Shown: piece by piece, positions 1 to 6,069 of the stretch
Numbering within the stretch: the stretch's first letter is position 1
Layout of the letters: each line of letters opens with the position of its first letter
From: Clostridiales bacterium
GTDB lineage: Bacteria; Bacillota; Clostridia; Christensenellales; Aristaeellaceae
Direction of reading: 5' to 3'
Assembly (NCBI GenBank): GCA_004555535.1
Contig: SFHU01000081.1
Span: 1-13,431 of the forward strand
Length of the DNA stretch: 13,431 nucleotides
Notes under the pieces: model-generated
What the model saw: only the letters and a program-made list of their open reading frames with translations
Database searches by the model: none
Told to the model about the DNA's origin: nothing
Position numbers and translations under genes: made by a program

Positions 1-36
1 GAGCAGGTGTTCTATGCGAAAGGAGGGCGCGCATGA
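1..36 (+). CDS. C-terminal end of an upstream gene (possibly the ATPase of the metal transporter)
   Basis: Reading in frame 1 from base 1 gives eleven codons (EQVFYAKGGRA) and then TGA at 34-36. That stop overlaps the ATG of the next gene by the usual ATGA arrangement, which is typical of translationally coupled genes in one operon. In metal ABC transporters of this class the gene before the permease is commonly the ATP-binding subunit, so I infer a ZnuC/MntB-like ATPase. The eleven residues themselves carry no diagnostic motif. The reading frame is reasonably supported, but the function rests on context only. Confidence 0.45.
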   Translation, partial: EQVFYAKGGRA

Positions 37-866
37 ATGCTGTCTATGCGATGATGGACGCGCTGCTGCCCTTCGAATGGCTGCATTACACGTTCATGAA
101 GAACGCCCTGCTGGCGATGCTGCTGATCACGCCGCTCTTCGGCATGCTGGGCACGATGGCGGTGGACAACAAGATGGCCTTCTTCTCGGATGCGCTGGGG
201 CACAGCGCGCTGACGGGCATCGCCATTGGCGTCGTGCTGGGCATGGAGAGCCAGATGCTCTCGATGCTCGTCTTCGGCATCCTCTGGGCGATCCTCATCA
301 CGTTTGTCAAGCATCATTCCAAGATGAGCGCGGACACGATCATCAGCGTGTTTTCCTCGACGTCCATCGCACTGGGCCTCGTCGTGCTCTCGCGCGGCGG
401 CGCTTTCGCAAAATACTCGGGCGTGCTGGTAGGCGACGTGCTCTCCGTGACGCAGGGCGACCTGCTCTCGCTGCTTTTGACGCTGCTGGTGACGGCAGCG
501 GTCTGGATTTTCCTCTTCAATCCGCTGATGATGACGAGCGTCAACGCGCCGCTGGCGCAGAGCCGGGGCGTGCGCGCGAAGTTGGTGGAATACGCGTTCA
601 CGGTGCTCGTCGCCGTATCGGTGATGATGTCCATCCGCTGGGTCGGCGTGATGCTGATCAATTCGCTGCTGATCCTGCCTGCGGCGGCCTCGCGCAACGT
701 TGCGCGCAGCGCAGCGTCCTATCTGCGCCTGTCGGTGCTCATCGCGCTCTTTAGCGGTGTGACAGGGCTGATCCTGTCCTATTATCTCAACACCTCGGCG
801 GGCGCGGCGGTCGTGCTCGTGGCGGCGTGCGTGTACTTTGCGACGCTGCCCTTCCGCAGAAAGTGA
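33..866 (+). CDS. Metal-ion ABC transporter permease, ABC-3 (ZnuB/MntC-like) family
   Basis: This 277-residue integral membrane protein matches the usual length of ABC-3 family permeases, which carry zinc or manganese (sometimes iron) across the cytoplasmic membrane with an ATPase and a lipoprotein binding protein. Most of its length is hydrophobic, in about seven or eight segments. Two family signatures are visible: the cytoplasmic coupling segment MAFFSDALGHSALTGIAIG near residues 48-66, and the later RWVGVMLINSLLILPAAASR segment near residues 203-222. The start is supported by AAAGGAGG at about 20-27 and by the ATGA overlap with the preceding stop. The binding protein and ATPase lie outside the window, so zinc and manganese cannot be told apart here. 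Family assignment is secure; the ion is not. Confidence 0.93.
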   Translation: MNAVYAMMDALLPFEWLHYTFMKNALLAMLLITPLFGMLGTMAVDNKMAFFSDALGHSALTGIAIGVVLGMESQMLSMLVFGILWAILITFVKHHSKMSADTIISVFSSTSIALGLVVLSRGGAFAKYSGVLVGDVLSVTQGDLLSLLLTLLVTAAVWIFLFNPLMMTSVNAPLAQSRGVRAKLVEYAFTVLVAVSVMMSIRWVGVMLINSLLILPAAASRNVARSAASYLRLSVLIALFSGVTGLILSYYLNTSAGAAVVLVAACVYFATLPFRRK

Positions 867-927
867 CGCGAAGCGGCAGGTCTTGAGCGTATTGCTCTGT
901 AAATCCCTCTGCAAAACTTCAGCCTCA

Positions 928-1019
928 GCTGCAAGGCAACGGGATTGATGACATTTCGGAGGGCTTGCAGCCGGCATCGTGCCGGTTTGGCGACATTTCG
1001 GCGGCTTGCCCTTGGCAAG
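928..1019 (+). other. Hairpin-rich intergenic segment between permease and DUF5685 gene
   Basis: The 212-base gap at 867-1078 has no plausible gene but several potential stems. Bases 928-935 (GCTGCAAG) pair perfectly with 964-971 (CTTGCAGC) across a 28-base loop. Bases 971-976 pair with 980-985 (CCGGCA/TGCCGG, three-base loop). Bases 1005-1010 pair with 1014-1019 (CTTGCC/GGCAAG, three-base loop). None is followed by a real T-run, so they are not clear intrinsic terminators, although the 971-985 hairpin could end the permease transcript weakly. I recognise no riboswitch core here. It could be mRNA 3'-end structure, an untranslated small RNA, or an operator region for the promoter just downstream. 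Confidence 0.4.
950..1010 (+). repeat. Imperfect direct repeat, two copies of about 19 bases
   Basis: GACATTTCGGAGGGCTTGC at 950-968 and GACATTTCGGCGGCTTGC at 992-1009 share an exact ten-base core (GACATTTCGG) and then GGCTTGC, with one base inserted in the first copy. The copies start 42 bases apart, which is four helical turns, and lie just upstream of the promoter at 1012-1041. That spacing would suit a DNA-binding regulator, but the repeat could equally be a small duplication. Confidence 0.5.
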
Positions 1020-1041
1020 TCACGAATGTCTATGCTATAAT
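1012..1041 (+). promoter_or_regulatory. Sigma-A promoter with extended -10 for the DUF5685/J-protein operon
   Basis: The -35 is TTGGCA at 1012-1017. After an 18-base spacer comes a perfect TATAAT at 1036-1041, preceded by TGC, which forms an extended -10. Transcription would start near 1048, about 30 bases before the TTG start codon at 1079. The -35 overlaps the right arm of the hairpin at 1005-1019. Confidence 0.75.
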
Positions 1042-1078
1042 CCACGTCATCGGGTGAAAAAGAGAGGAGGCGCGCGCA

Positions 1079-1915
1079 TTGCTGGGCGTGATGACCGTTC
1101 GCAAGGAGGAACTCCGCTTTCGCGAATTCGACCGCTACCGCGGGTTTTACTGCGGCCTGTGCCGCGCCATCGGTAAACGCTGCGGCAAGGCCTGCCGCAT
1201 GGCGCTGAGCTTTGAGATGACCTTTGCGGCGATGCTGCTAACCGCGCTGTATGAGCCGGAGACGGCGCAGGAGGAGCACCGGTGCGCGTTTCATCCCATT
1301 CACAGGCGGCTGATGCTTCACAACGAGGCGATCGACTACTGCGCCGACCTGAGCGCGCTGATCTCGTATTACGACCTGCGCGACGGCTGGGAGGACGAGC
1401 GCCGCGTGGACAGGCTGGCCGAGAGCGCGCTGCTCAAAGCCGCCGCCGAACGCGCGGGCGCGGCGCTGCCCCGGCAGAGACAGGCTGTGGAGGACTATGT
1501 TCGGCAGCTTCACGAGGTGGAGCGGCGCAACGATCCGACGCTCGACGCGGCGGCCAACCTGACCGGTAACGTGATGGCGGAGCTGCTGGTGATGCGCGAG
1601 GATGTCTATGCGCGCGATCTGCGCGAGCTGGGCTTCTATCTGGGCAAGTTTATCTATCTCTGTGACAGCTATGAGGATCTGGAGCGCGACGAAAAGCGCG
1701 GGAGCTACAATCCGCTGCGCTCAAGGCGGGGGGATCCGGCGTTTGAAACAAGCTGCGAGCAGATGCTCAGCGACATGATGGCGAGGGCCTCGCAGGCGTT
1801 TGAGCGGCTTCCCATCCTGCAGGACGCCGAGATCATGCGCAACATCCTCTATTCGGGCATTTGGCTCAGGTTTGAAGACGCGACCGAGAGAAGAAAGGCG
1901 AAAAAACAGCAATGA
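1079..1915 (+). CDS. DUF5685 family protein (function unknown)
   Basis: The 278-residue product is soluble and appears largely helical. It matches the DUF5685 pattern as I know it: an N-terminal TVRKEELRFREFDRYRGFYC stretch, a CxxC at Cys25-Cys28 with further Cys35 and Cys39, an ALSFEMTFAAMLL segment, and a CAD...YYDLRDGWEDE segment around 88-107. The TTG start is chosen for two reasons. AGAGGAGG at 1063-1070 sits eight bases before it, whereas the next ATG (1091) is 20 bases away. The resulting MLGVMTV also aligns with the MFGYVTV-like beginning of the family. Two aspartate-rich segments (99-107 and 196-204) look superficially like the metal-binding helices of isoprenoid synthases, which is my inference. 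It overlaps the J-protein gene by four bases. No biochemical role is known to me. Confidence 0.85.
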   Translation: MLGVMTVRKEELRFREFDRYRGFYCGLCRAIGKRCGKACRMALSFEMTFAAMLLTALYEPETAQEEHRCAFHPIHRRLMLHNEAIDYCADLSALISYYDLRDGWEDERRVDRLAESALLKAAAERAGAALPRQRQAVEDYVRQLHEVERRNDPTLDAAANLTGNVMAELLVMREDVYARDLRELGFYLGKFIYLCDSYEDLERDEKRGSYNPLRSRRGDPAFETSCEQMLSDMMARASQAFERLPILQDAEIMRNILYSGIWLRFEDATERRKAKKQQ

Positions 1916-2646
1916 CAGATCCGTATCAGGTGTTGGGCGTTTCTCCGACGGCTTCGGACGACGAGGTCAAGAAGGCGTACCGCACCCTGTGCAAAAAATA
2001 CCATCCCGACGCGAACGTGGGCAAGCCGGACGCCGCGCAGGCTGAAAAGAAGTTCATGGAAGTGCAGCAGGCGTATGAGGAGATCATGCACAGACGGCAG
2101 GGGGGCGGCGCGCGCGCCGGCAGCGGCTACAACGGCGGCCAGCAGCCCACAGGCGGCGGCTATGGCAGCTATGGGGGTGGATATCAGGATGATCCGTTTT
2201 CCTCCTTCTGGGGCGGCTATGGCGGAGCCTATCAGCAGCAGCAGACAACGGGCGAGACAGTCGAAATGCGCGCGGCGCTCAACTATATCAACACGGGCCA
2301 TTATGCCGAGGCCCTCAACGCGCTGGGCAGCGTGCCGCCCGGAAAGCGCAACGCCTATTGGTACTATCTGAGCGCGCTGGCGCAGAGCGGCCTGCACAAC
2401 AACGCGCAGGCGATGGAGTATGCGCGCCAGGCCGTGAGCATGGAGCCTGGAAACATGCGCTACCAGAGCCTGCTCAGCCAGCTTCAGGGCGGCGGACAGG
2501 CTTACAACCAGCGCGGCGAGGAATACGGACGGTACAGTGGCTTCGGCCGGGGCAACGTCTGCTGCTCGATTCTGGCCTGCGAGTTGCTGTGCATGTGCTG
2601 CAGCGGCGGACGGATGATGTATTATCCGCTGTTCTGCTGCCTGTAA
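1912..2646 (+). CDS. J-domain protein with glycine-rich linker, TPR-like region and cysteine-rich tail
   Basis: This 244-residue protein begins with a J domain (about 1-62) that carries the essential HPD tripeptide at 31-33, so it should stimulate a DnaK-type Hsp70. A Gly/Tyr/Gln-rich linker follows (about 64-114). Residues 117-195 form a helical-hairpin region resembling tetratricopeptide repeats (NTGHYAEALNAL and SGLHNNAQAMEYARQAVSME). The last 28 residues are hydrophobic and carry eight cysteines (217, 218, 223, 227, 229, 230, 242, 243). It lacks the CxxCxGxG zinc repeats and C-terminal substrate domains of classical DnaJ, so it is a specialised co-chaperone. The tail could bind a metal or contact the membrane. 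The ATG overlaps the stop of the DUF5685 gene (ATGA), implying coupled translation and a shared job. The client is unknown. Confidence 0.92.
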   Translation: MTDPYQVLGVSPTASDDEVKKAYRTLCKKYHPDANVGKPDAAQAEKKFMEVQQAYEEIMHRRQGGGARAGSGYNGGQQPTGGGYGSYGGGYQDDPFSSFWGGYGGAYQQQQTTGETVEMRAALNYINTGHYAEALNALGSVPPGKRNAYWYYLSALAQSGLHNNAQAMEYARQAVSMEPGNMRYQSLLSQLQGGGQAYNQRGEEYGRYSGFGRGNVCCSILACELLCMCCSGGRMMYYPLFCCL

Positions 2647-2666
2647 ACGATTGGAATGCAATAAAA

Positions 2667-2709
2667 GCGCCGCCGGAGAGGAGAAAGACCTCTTCCGGCG
2701 GCGTTTTTT
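2667..2709 (+). terminator. Intrinsic terminator after the J-protein gene, probably bidirectional
   Basis: A GC-rich stem (GCCGCCGGAGAGG at about 2669-2681 with CCTCTTCCGGCGGC at 2689-2702, one bulged base) encloses a short A-rich loop and is followed by TTTTTT at 2704-2709. On the minus strand the same hairpin is followed by CTTTTATT, so it can also stop transcripts of the convergent amidohydrolase gene. Confidence 0.9.
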
Positions 2710-2735
2710 GCATGGCGGTAAGGCGTGCGCGGACG

Positions 2736-4322
2736 TCAGAGCCTTTCCCCACCGAGGAAGACGGCCGTGACGGGGATGGCGTGCAGCGCTTCGGGCGCGG
2801 TTTCAAACGTGCTCTGCCCCAGCACGGTGAAATCCGCGAGGAAGCCCGGGGCGATGCGGCCCTTGATGTGCTCCTCAAAGCTGGCGTAAGCGCCGAAGGA
2901 AGTAAAGCTTCTGAGCGCGTCGCTCACGGAGAGCGCCTCGTGCGGCAGATACGGCGCATCGCCCGGATGCAGATAGCCGCGGCGGGTCACGGCACACTGG
3001 ATGCCCGAGAGCACGTCGGGCGGCTCTACAGGGCTGTCGGAGCCGGAGGAGAGCGTTACGCCGCTAAGAAGCAGGGAGGCGGCGGGGTAGGCCTCCTCCG
3101 CGCGGCTGCCGACACGGCTGCGCACGATCTGCGCGTCGTAGTCAAGGAAGATCGGCTGAATGTAGGCGTGCATGCCGAGCTGTGCCATGTGCGCGACCTG
3201 CTGCCTATCGGTGATCTGGGCGTGGACGATGCCGTGGCGCGCGTCGCGGCGCGGGCAGACGGCCTGCGCGTGCTCGACGGCGTGAAGCACGCGGTCGCAG
3301 GCCCCGTCGCCGATGGCGTGGACGGCGACCTGCATGCCCGCGCGGTGGGCCTGAAGGACGAGCGCGTCAAGCGCCTCCTGTGTGTAATCCGCGATGCCGC
3401 AGGTCTGCGGATCGTCGGTATACGGCGCGCGCAGGAATGCCGTGCGCGAGCCGAGGGAGCCGTCGCCGATCAGCTTGAGCGGGCCGATGCGGAAGCGCTC
3501 GTCGCCCCAGCCCGTCATATAGCCGGCCTGCAGGAAAGCGGTCAGCTCCTCCTGCGTGGGGAGCAGGCTCTGCTCGGTGACGCGGGCGGTCAGCCTGCCC
3601 TCGTCCGCCAGGGCGCGGTAGACGGCGATGACATCCTCAAAGGCGAGGCCGGCAAAGTCATCCGTCTGGACGGAGGTGATGCCGCGGCGGCGCACGGCGT
3701 CAAGCGCGAGCAGCAGGCGCTCCCGGATGCCCTGCCTGTCCAGCGCGGGGATGAGCGAGGAGACGAGATTGATCGCGTTTTCGCGCAGCAGACCGGTTGG
3801 CCTCCCGAGCGCGTCGACATCCACATGCCCGCCCTCGACGGGCACGGCGGCATGGGCAAGACCCGCGAGCTCGAGCGCGCGGCTGTTGGCGACGGCGACA
3901 TGGCCGCAGACCCGTGTGATGAGGCAGGGCCGGTCGGGACAGACGGCGTCGAGCTCTTCGCGCGTCGGATAGCGGCGCTCATCCAGAAAGTGATCGTCGT
4001 TGAAGCCGCGGCCAAGGACGAACGGCTCGCGGGGATGGCCGGCGGCATAGCGCGCAAGCGCATCGAGCATCCCGGCGAGGGAATCGCTGGCAAGCTGGGC
4101 CTGGCCGAGCACGCAGCCCAGCTCGAGCAGATGCAGATGGGAATCGTTGAAACCCGGACAGACGAAGCTGCCGGAAAGATCGACGGCTTTGGCCTGCGGG
4201 AAGGCGTTGCGCGCGTCCTCAAGGCGCCCGACGAAGGCGAAGCGCCCGTCCTTGACGACGAAGGATTCGGCAAGGCGGCCGTCCGCGGTGAAGACCTGCG
4301 CGTTTTCGTATCGCGTGAGCAT
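2736..4322 (-). CDS. Metal-dependent amidohydrolase, YtcJ/NfdA-like
   Basis: The 528-residue product belongs to the amidohydrolase superfamily, in the group annotated YtcJ or N-substituted formamide deformylase-like. Active-site elements appear in order: HxH at 62/64 in CPGFNDSHLHL; Lys283 in GPLKLIGDGSLGSRTAF, a candidate metal-bridging residue; His335 in AVHAIGDGA; His367 in GIVHAQITD; and Asp429 in SSGSDSPVEPPD. All expected ligands are present, so it should be an active metal hydrolase acting on a C-N bond. The real substrate is unknown for most members of this group. There is no signal peptide, so it should be cytoplasmic. The start at 4322 is fixed by AGGAGG eight bases upstream; the frame stays open further upstream but lacks family sequence there. 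It is transcribed alone, divergently from the dprA-like operon. Confidence 0.93.
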   Translation of the reverse strand: MLTRYENAQVFTADGRLAESFVVKDGRFAFVGRLEDARNAFPQAKAVDLSGSFVCPGFNDSHLHLLELGCVLGQAQLASDSLAGMLDALARYAAGHPREPFVLGRGFNDDHFLDERRYPTREELDAVCPDRPCLITRVCGHVAVANSRALELAGLAHAAVPVEGGHVDVDALGRPTGLLRENAINLVSSLIPALDRQGIRERLLLALDAVRRRGITSVQTDDFAGLAFEDVIAVYRALADEGRLTARVTEQSLLPTQEELTAFLQAGYMTGWGDERFRIGPLKLIGDGSLGSRTAFLRAPYTDDPQTCGIADYTQEALDALVLQAHRAGMQVAVHAIGDGACDRVLHAVEHAQAVCPRRDARHGIVHAQITDRQQVAHMAQLGMHAYIQPIFLDYDAQIVRSRVGSRAEEAYPAASLLLSGVTLSSGSDSPVEPPDVLSGIQCAVTRRGYLHPGDAPYLPHEALSVSDALRSFTSFGAYASFEEHIKGRIAPGFLADFTVLGQSTFETAPEALHAIPVTAVFLGGERL

Positions 4323-4352
4323 GGCGGTTTCCTCCTGATTCAGCGTGTTCTC

Positions 4353-4381
4353 AGTATACGACAAATCGGGCGGCGGCGCAA
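4353..4381 (-). promoter_or_regulatory. Promoter for the amidohydrolase gene
   Basis: Read on the minus strand, TTGCGC (plus-strand 4381-4376), a 17-base spacer and TATACT (4358-4353) form a plausible sigma-A promoter about 31 bases upstream of the start codon. The -35 is weaker than the -10. Confidence 0.6.
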
Positions 4382-4388
4382 TCCTTCC

Positions 4389-4417
4389 TTGAAACGGCGC
4401 GGGCTTTACGGTATAAT
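4389..4417 (+). promoter_or_regulatory. Sigma-A promoter for the dprA-like / methionine operon
   Basis: TTGAAA at 4389-4394, a 17-base spacer and a perfect TATAAT at 4412-4417 lie 36 bases before the first gene of the operon. The -35 boxes of this promoter and the divergent amidohydrolase promoter are only seven bases apart, so polymerases could interfere or one regulator could act on both. Confidence 0.8.
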
Positions 4418-4453
4418 GTACAGAAAAATGGTAGGCGAAACGGAGGGGCGGCG

Positions 4454-5359
4454 ATGGAGGAGCTGGAAAACGTCTGCGCAAGGCTCTGCCTGCTGACACG
4501 CGCCTGCTGGACGCCGGAGCTGCCCTCGCCGCTTTCGCGGGCGGAAGCCCGGCGGCTGCTGCAGACCCGGGCGCTGCAGAGCCTCGTCCTGCGGGAGATG
4601 CCACAGGAGGAGCTCGACCTGCCGGAGCGCGCAAAGGCGCTGCTTTCCAGGGTGCTTTCCGTCGCGAGGCTTGCGGAGGCATACGAGCGGCGCGGTTATC
4701 GGGCCATCCTGCCGGAGAGCGGTGGCTGGCCCTCCGCGCTGAATATCCTGGGCAGCAAGGCCCCGCTTTTCCTCTTTGCGCGCGGCAATGACGATCTGCT
4801 TCGGGGCAGGCGCGTCGCTGTGGCGGGCAGCCGGGATATCCTGCCGCAGACGGACGACGAGGCGCGGGCGCTGGGCTGCGCGCTGGCCGAAGCCGGGATC
4901 GTCCTGGTGACGGGCGGGGCGCGCGGCGTCGACCGGGCGGCGCAGCGCGGCGCGCTGGAGGCCGGGGGCGGGGTGATCCTCGTGCCGGCCATGCCCGCGC
5001 AGGATCTGCTCAGGGACGAGTGGACGCGGCGCGCGCTGGAGGATGGGCGGCTGCTGATGCTCTGTGACACGCTGCCGGACGACCCCTTCTCCGCGCAAAA
5101 GGCGCTCTCGCGCAACCACACGATCTACGCGCTGGGCGACGCGGCGGTCGTCGTCGCCTCCCGCGTCGGCATTGGCGGAAGCTGGCGCGGTGCGACGGAC
5201 TGCTTAAGCGGCGCGTGGAGCCCGGTGTACGTTCCGGTGACGCCCGGGGCGGACCGCGCGGGCAACGCGGCGCTGCTTGGCCGGGGTGCGCTGCCGCTTG
5301 ACATGGACAGGCCGGTCGTGCCGCAGCTGCGGCTGATCCGGGAGCTCCGCCTCTTCTGA
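4454..5359 (+). CDS. DprA/Smf-like DNA-processing protein
   Basis: The 301-residue product resembles the Rossmann-like core of DprA (Smf), the single-strand DNA-binding protein that loads RecA during natural transformation. Visible family marks are a WPSALN...APLFLFARGN lead-in (92-112), VAVAGSR (121-127), VTGGARGVDRAAQRGALEAGG (about 152-172), and SRNHTIYALGDAAVVVAS, matching the usual RNRIISGLSD...VVVEA region. It is shorter than typical DprA (roughly 360 residues). The N-terminal part is poorly conserved and no C-terminal winged-helix domain is apparent. Several canonical positions differ (GGARG for GLARG, IGGSWRGAT for the usual SGSL.TA). It may therefore be a divergent paralogue rather than the competence protein itself. 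GGAGGGG at 4442-4448 supports the start. It is the first gene of the methionine operon, 40 bases before the next start. Confidence 0.8.
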   Translation: MEELENVCARLCLLTRACWTPELPSPLSRAEARRLLQTRALQSLVLREMPQEELDLPERAKALLSRVLSVARLAEAYERRGYRAILPESGGWPSALNILGSKAPLFLFARGNDDLLRGRRVAVAGSRDILPQTDDEARALGCALAEAGIVLVTGGARGVDRAAQRGALEAGGGVILVPAMPAQDLLRDEWTRRALEDGRLLMLCDTLPDDPFSAQKALSRNHTIYALGDAAVVVASRVGIGGSWRGATDCLSGAWSPVYVPVTPGADRAGNAALLGRGALPLDMDRPVVPQLRLIRELRLF

Positions 5360-5399
5360 TCCGGGGCGGGGTGAGATGAAAACGAAAGGGGGCGGCTGC

Positions 5400-6053
5400 A
5401 TGGAGGTTCAGCTTGGAGGCATTCCTGTGCGCGAGGCGCTGCATTTCCTCGGCTGGAGGGGCACGCCGGTAGAGCCGGAGCTGATGCGGACGCTGCAGAC
5501 GCTCTGCCGGGAGACCGCCGCGGCGCTCGAGCCGCGGGCCATCCTGCGGCGCTTTCCGCTTCGGGACGGGTTTTTTGACGGCACGGGTTTTTGCCCGAGG
5601 GGCCGGGACGTGCGCGCGCTGCTGGCCCCCTGCCGGGAGGGCGTGCTGCTGGCGGCGACGCTGGGCGCGGGCAGCGAGCGGATGCTCCTGCGCGAGCAGG
5701 CGCGGGGCGCATCACAGGCGCTGCTGCTGGACGCCGTGCTCAGCGCGGGCATTGAGGCCGTTTGCGACGGCATCGAGGCGCAGCTGCGGGCGGAATGCGC
5801 GGCGCAGGGACTGTTTCTGACGGACCGCTTCAGTCCGGGCTATGGCGACATGCCGCTGGGGCAGACGAGGGAGATTCTTGACGTGCTCGACGCCCAGAAG
5901 CGCATCGGCCTCACGGTGACGGCGACGGGCCTGATGATGCCGCGCAAATCGGTGACGGCTGTGATGGGCGTCAGCGAGACGCCGGTTGAGAGAAGGCCCT
6001 CCGGCTGCGAGGGCTGCGCGGCGCGGGAGACCTGCGCGATGAGAAGACGATAA
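5400..6053 (+). CDS. Stand-alone MetH reactivation-domain protein
   Basis: This 217-residue protein corresponds to the C-terminal AdoMet-binding activation domain of cobalamin methionine synthase (Met_synt_B12), encoded here as a separate gene. The diagnostic AdoMet-binding segment is RFSPGYGDMPLGQ starting at Arg143 (R-x-x-PGY), followed by LTVTATGLMMPRKSVTAVMG. Its expected role is to bind S-adenosylmethionine and drive reductive re-methylation of oxidised cob(II)alamin on MetH. A C-terminal CxxCx5C cluster (Cys203, 206, 212) is absent from the E. coli domain and may bind a metal or an iron-sulfur centre (inference). The start at 5400 is preferred over ATG 5376 because AGGGGG at 5387-5392 is seven bases away and the family sequence begins there. 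metH follows 16 bases downstream. Confidence 0.9.
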   Translation: MEVQLGGIPVREALHFLGWRGTPVEPELMRTLQTLCRETAAALEPRAILRRFPLRDGFFDGTGFCPRGRDVRALLAPCREGVLLAATLGAGSERMLLREQARGASQALLLDAVLSAGIEAVCDGIEAQLRAECAAQGLFLTDRFSPGYGDMPLGQTREILDVLDAQKRIGLTVTATGLMMPRKSVTAVMGVSETPVERRPSGCEGCAARETCAMRRR

Positions 6054-6069
6054 AGCGAGGTGCTTTTGC

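Noticed and set aside
867..1035. Riboswitch upstream of the DUF5685 operon
   Set aside because: No core of a known riboswitch or T-box was recognised, and most of the structure lies upstream of the likely transcription start near 1048, so it would not be in that mRNA leader.
2101..2230. Repetitive GGC-rich sequence considered as a DNA repeat
   Set aside because: It is explained by the Gly/Tyr-rich linker of the J-domain protein. The repeats are codon-level and imperfect.
2358..4496. A 712-codon open frame on the plus strand, opposite the amidohydrolase gene
   Set aside because: It lies antisense to a gene with complete catalytic motifs, runs through the J-protein gene and the terminator at 2667-2709, and its translation is rich in Arg, Ala, Gly and Asp with no domain. 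High-GC genes commonly leave the antisense codon-aligned frame open.
4323..4682. N-terminal extension of the amidohydrolase frame by up to 120 residues
   Set aside because: The extension is Ala/Pro/Arg-rich shadow of the dprA-like gene, crosses the divergent promoters, and lies upstream of a strong ribosome binding site placed correctly for the start at 4322.
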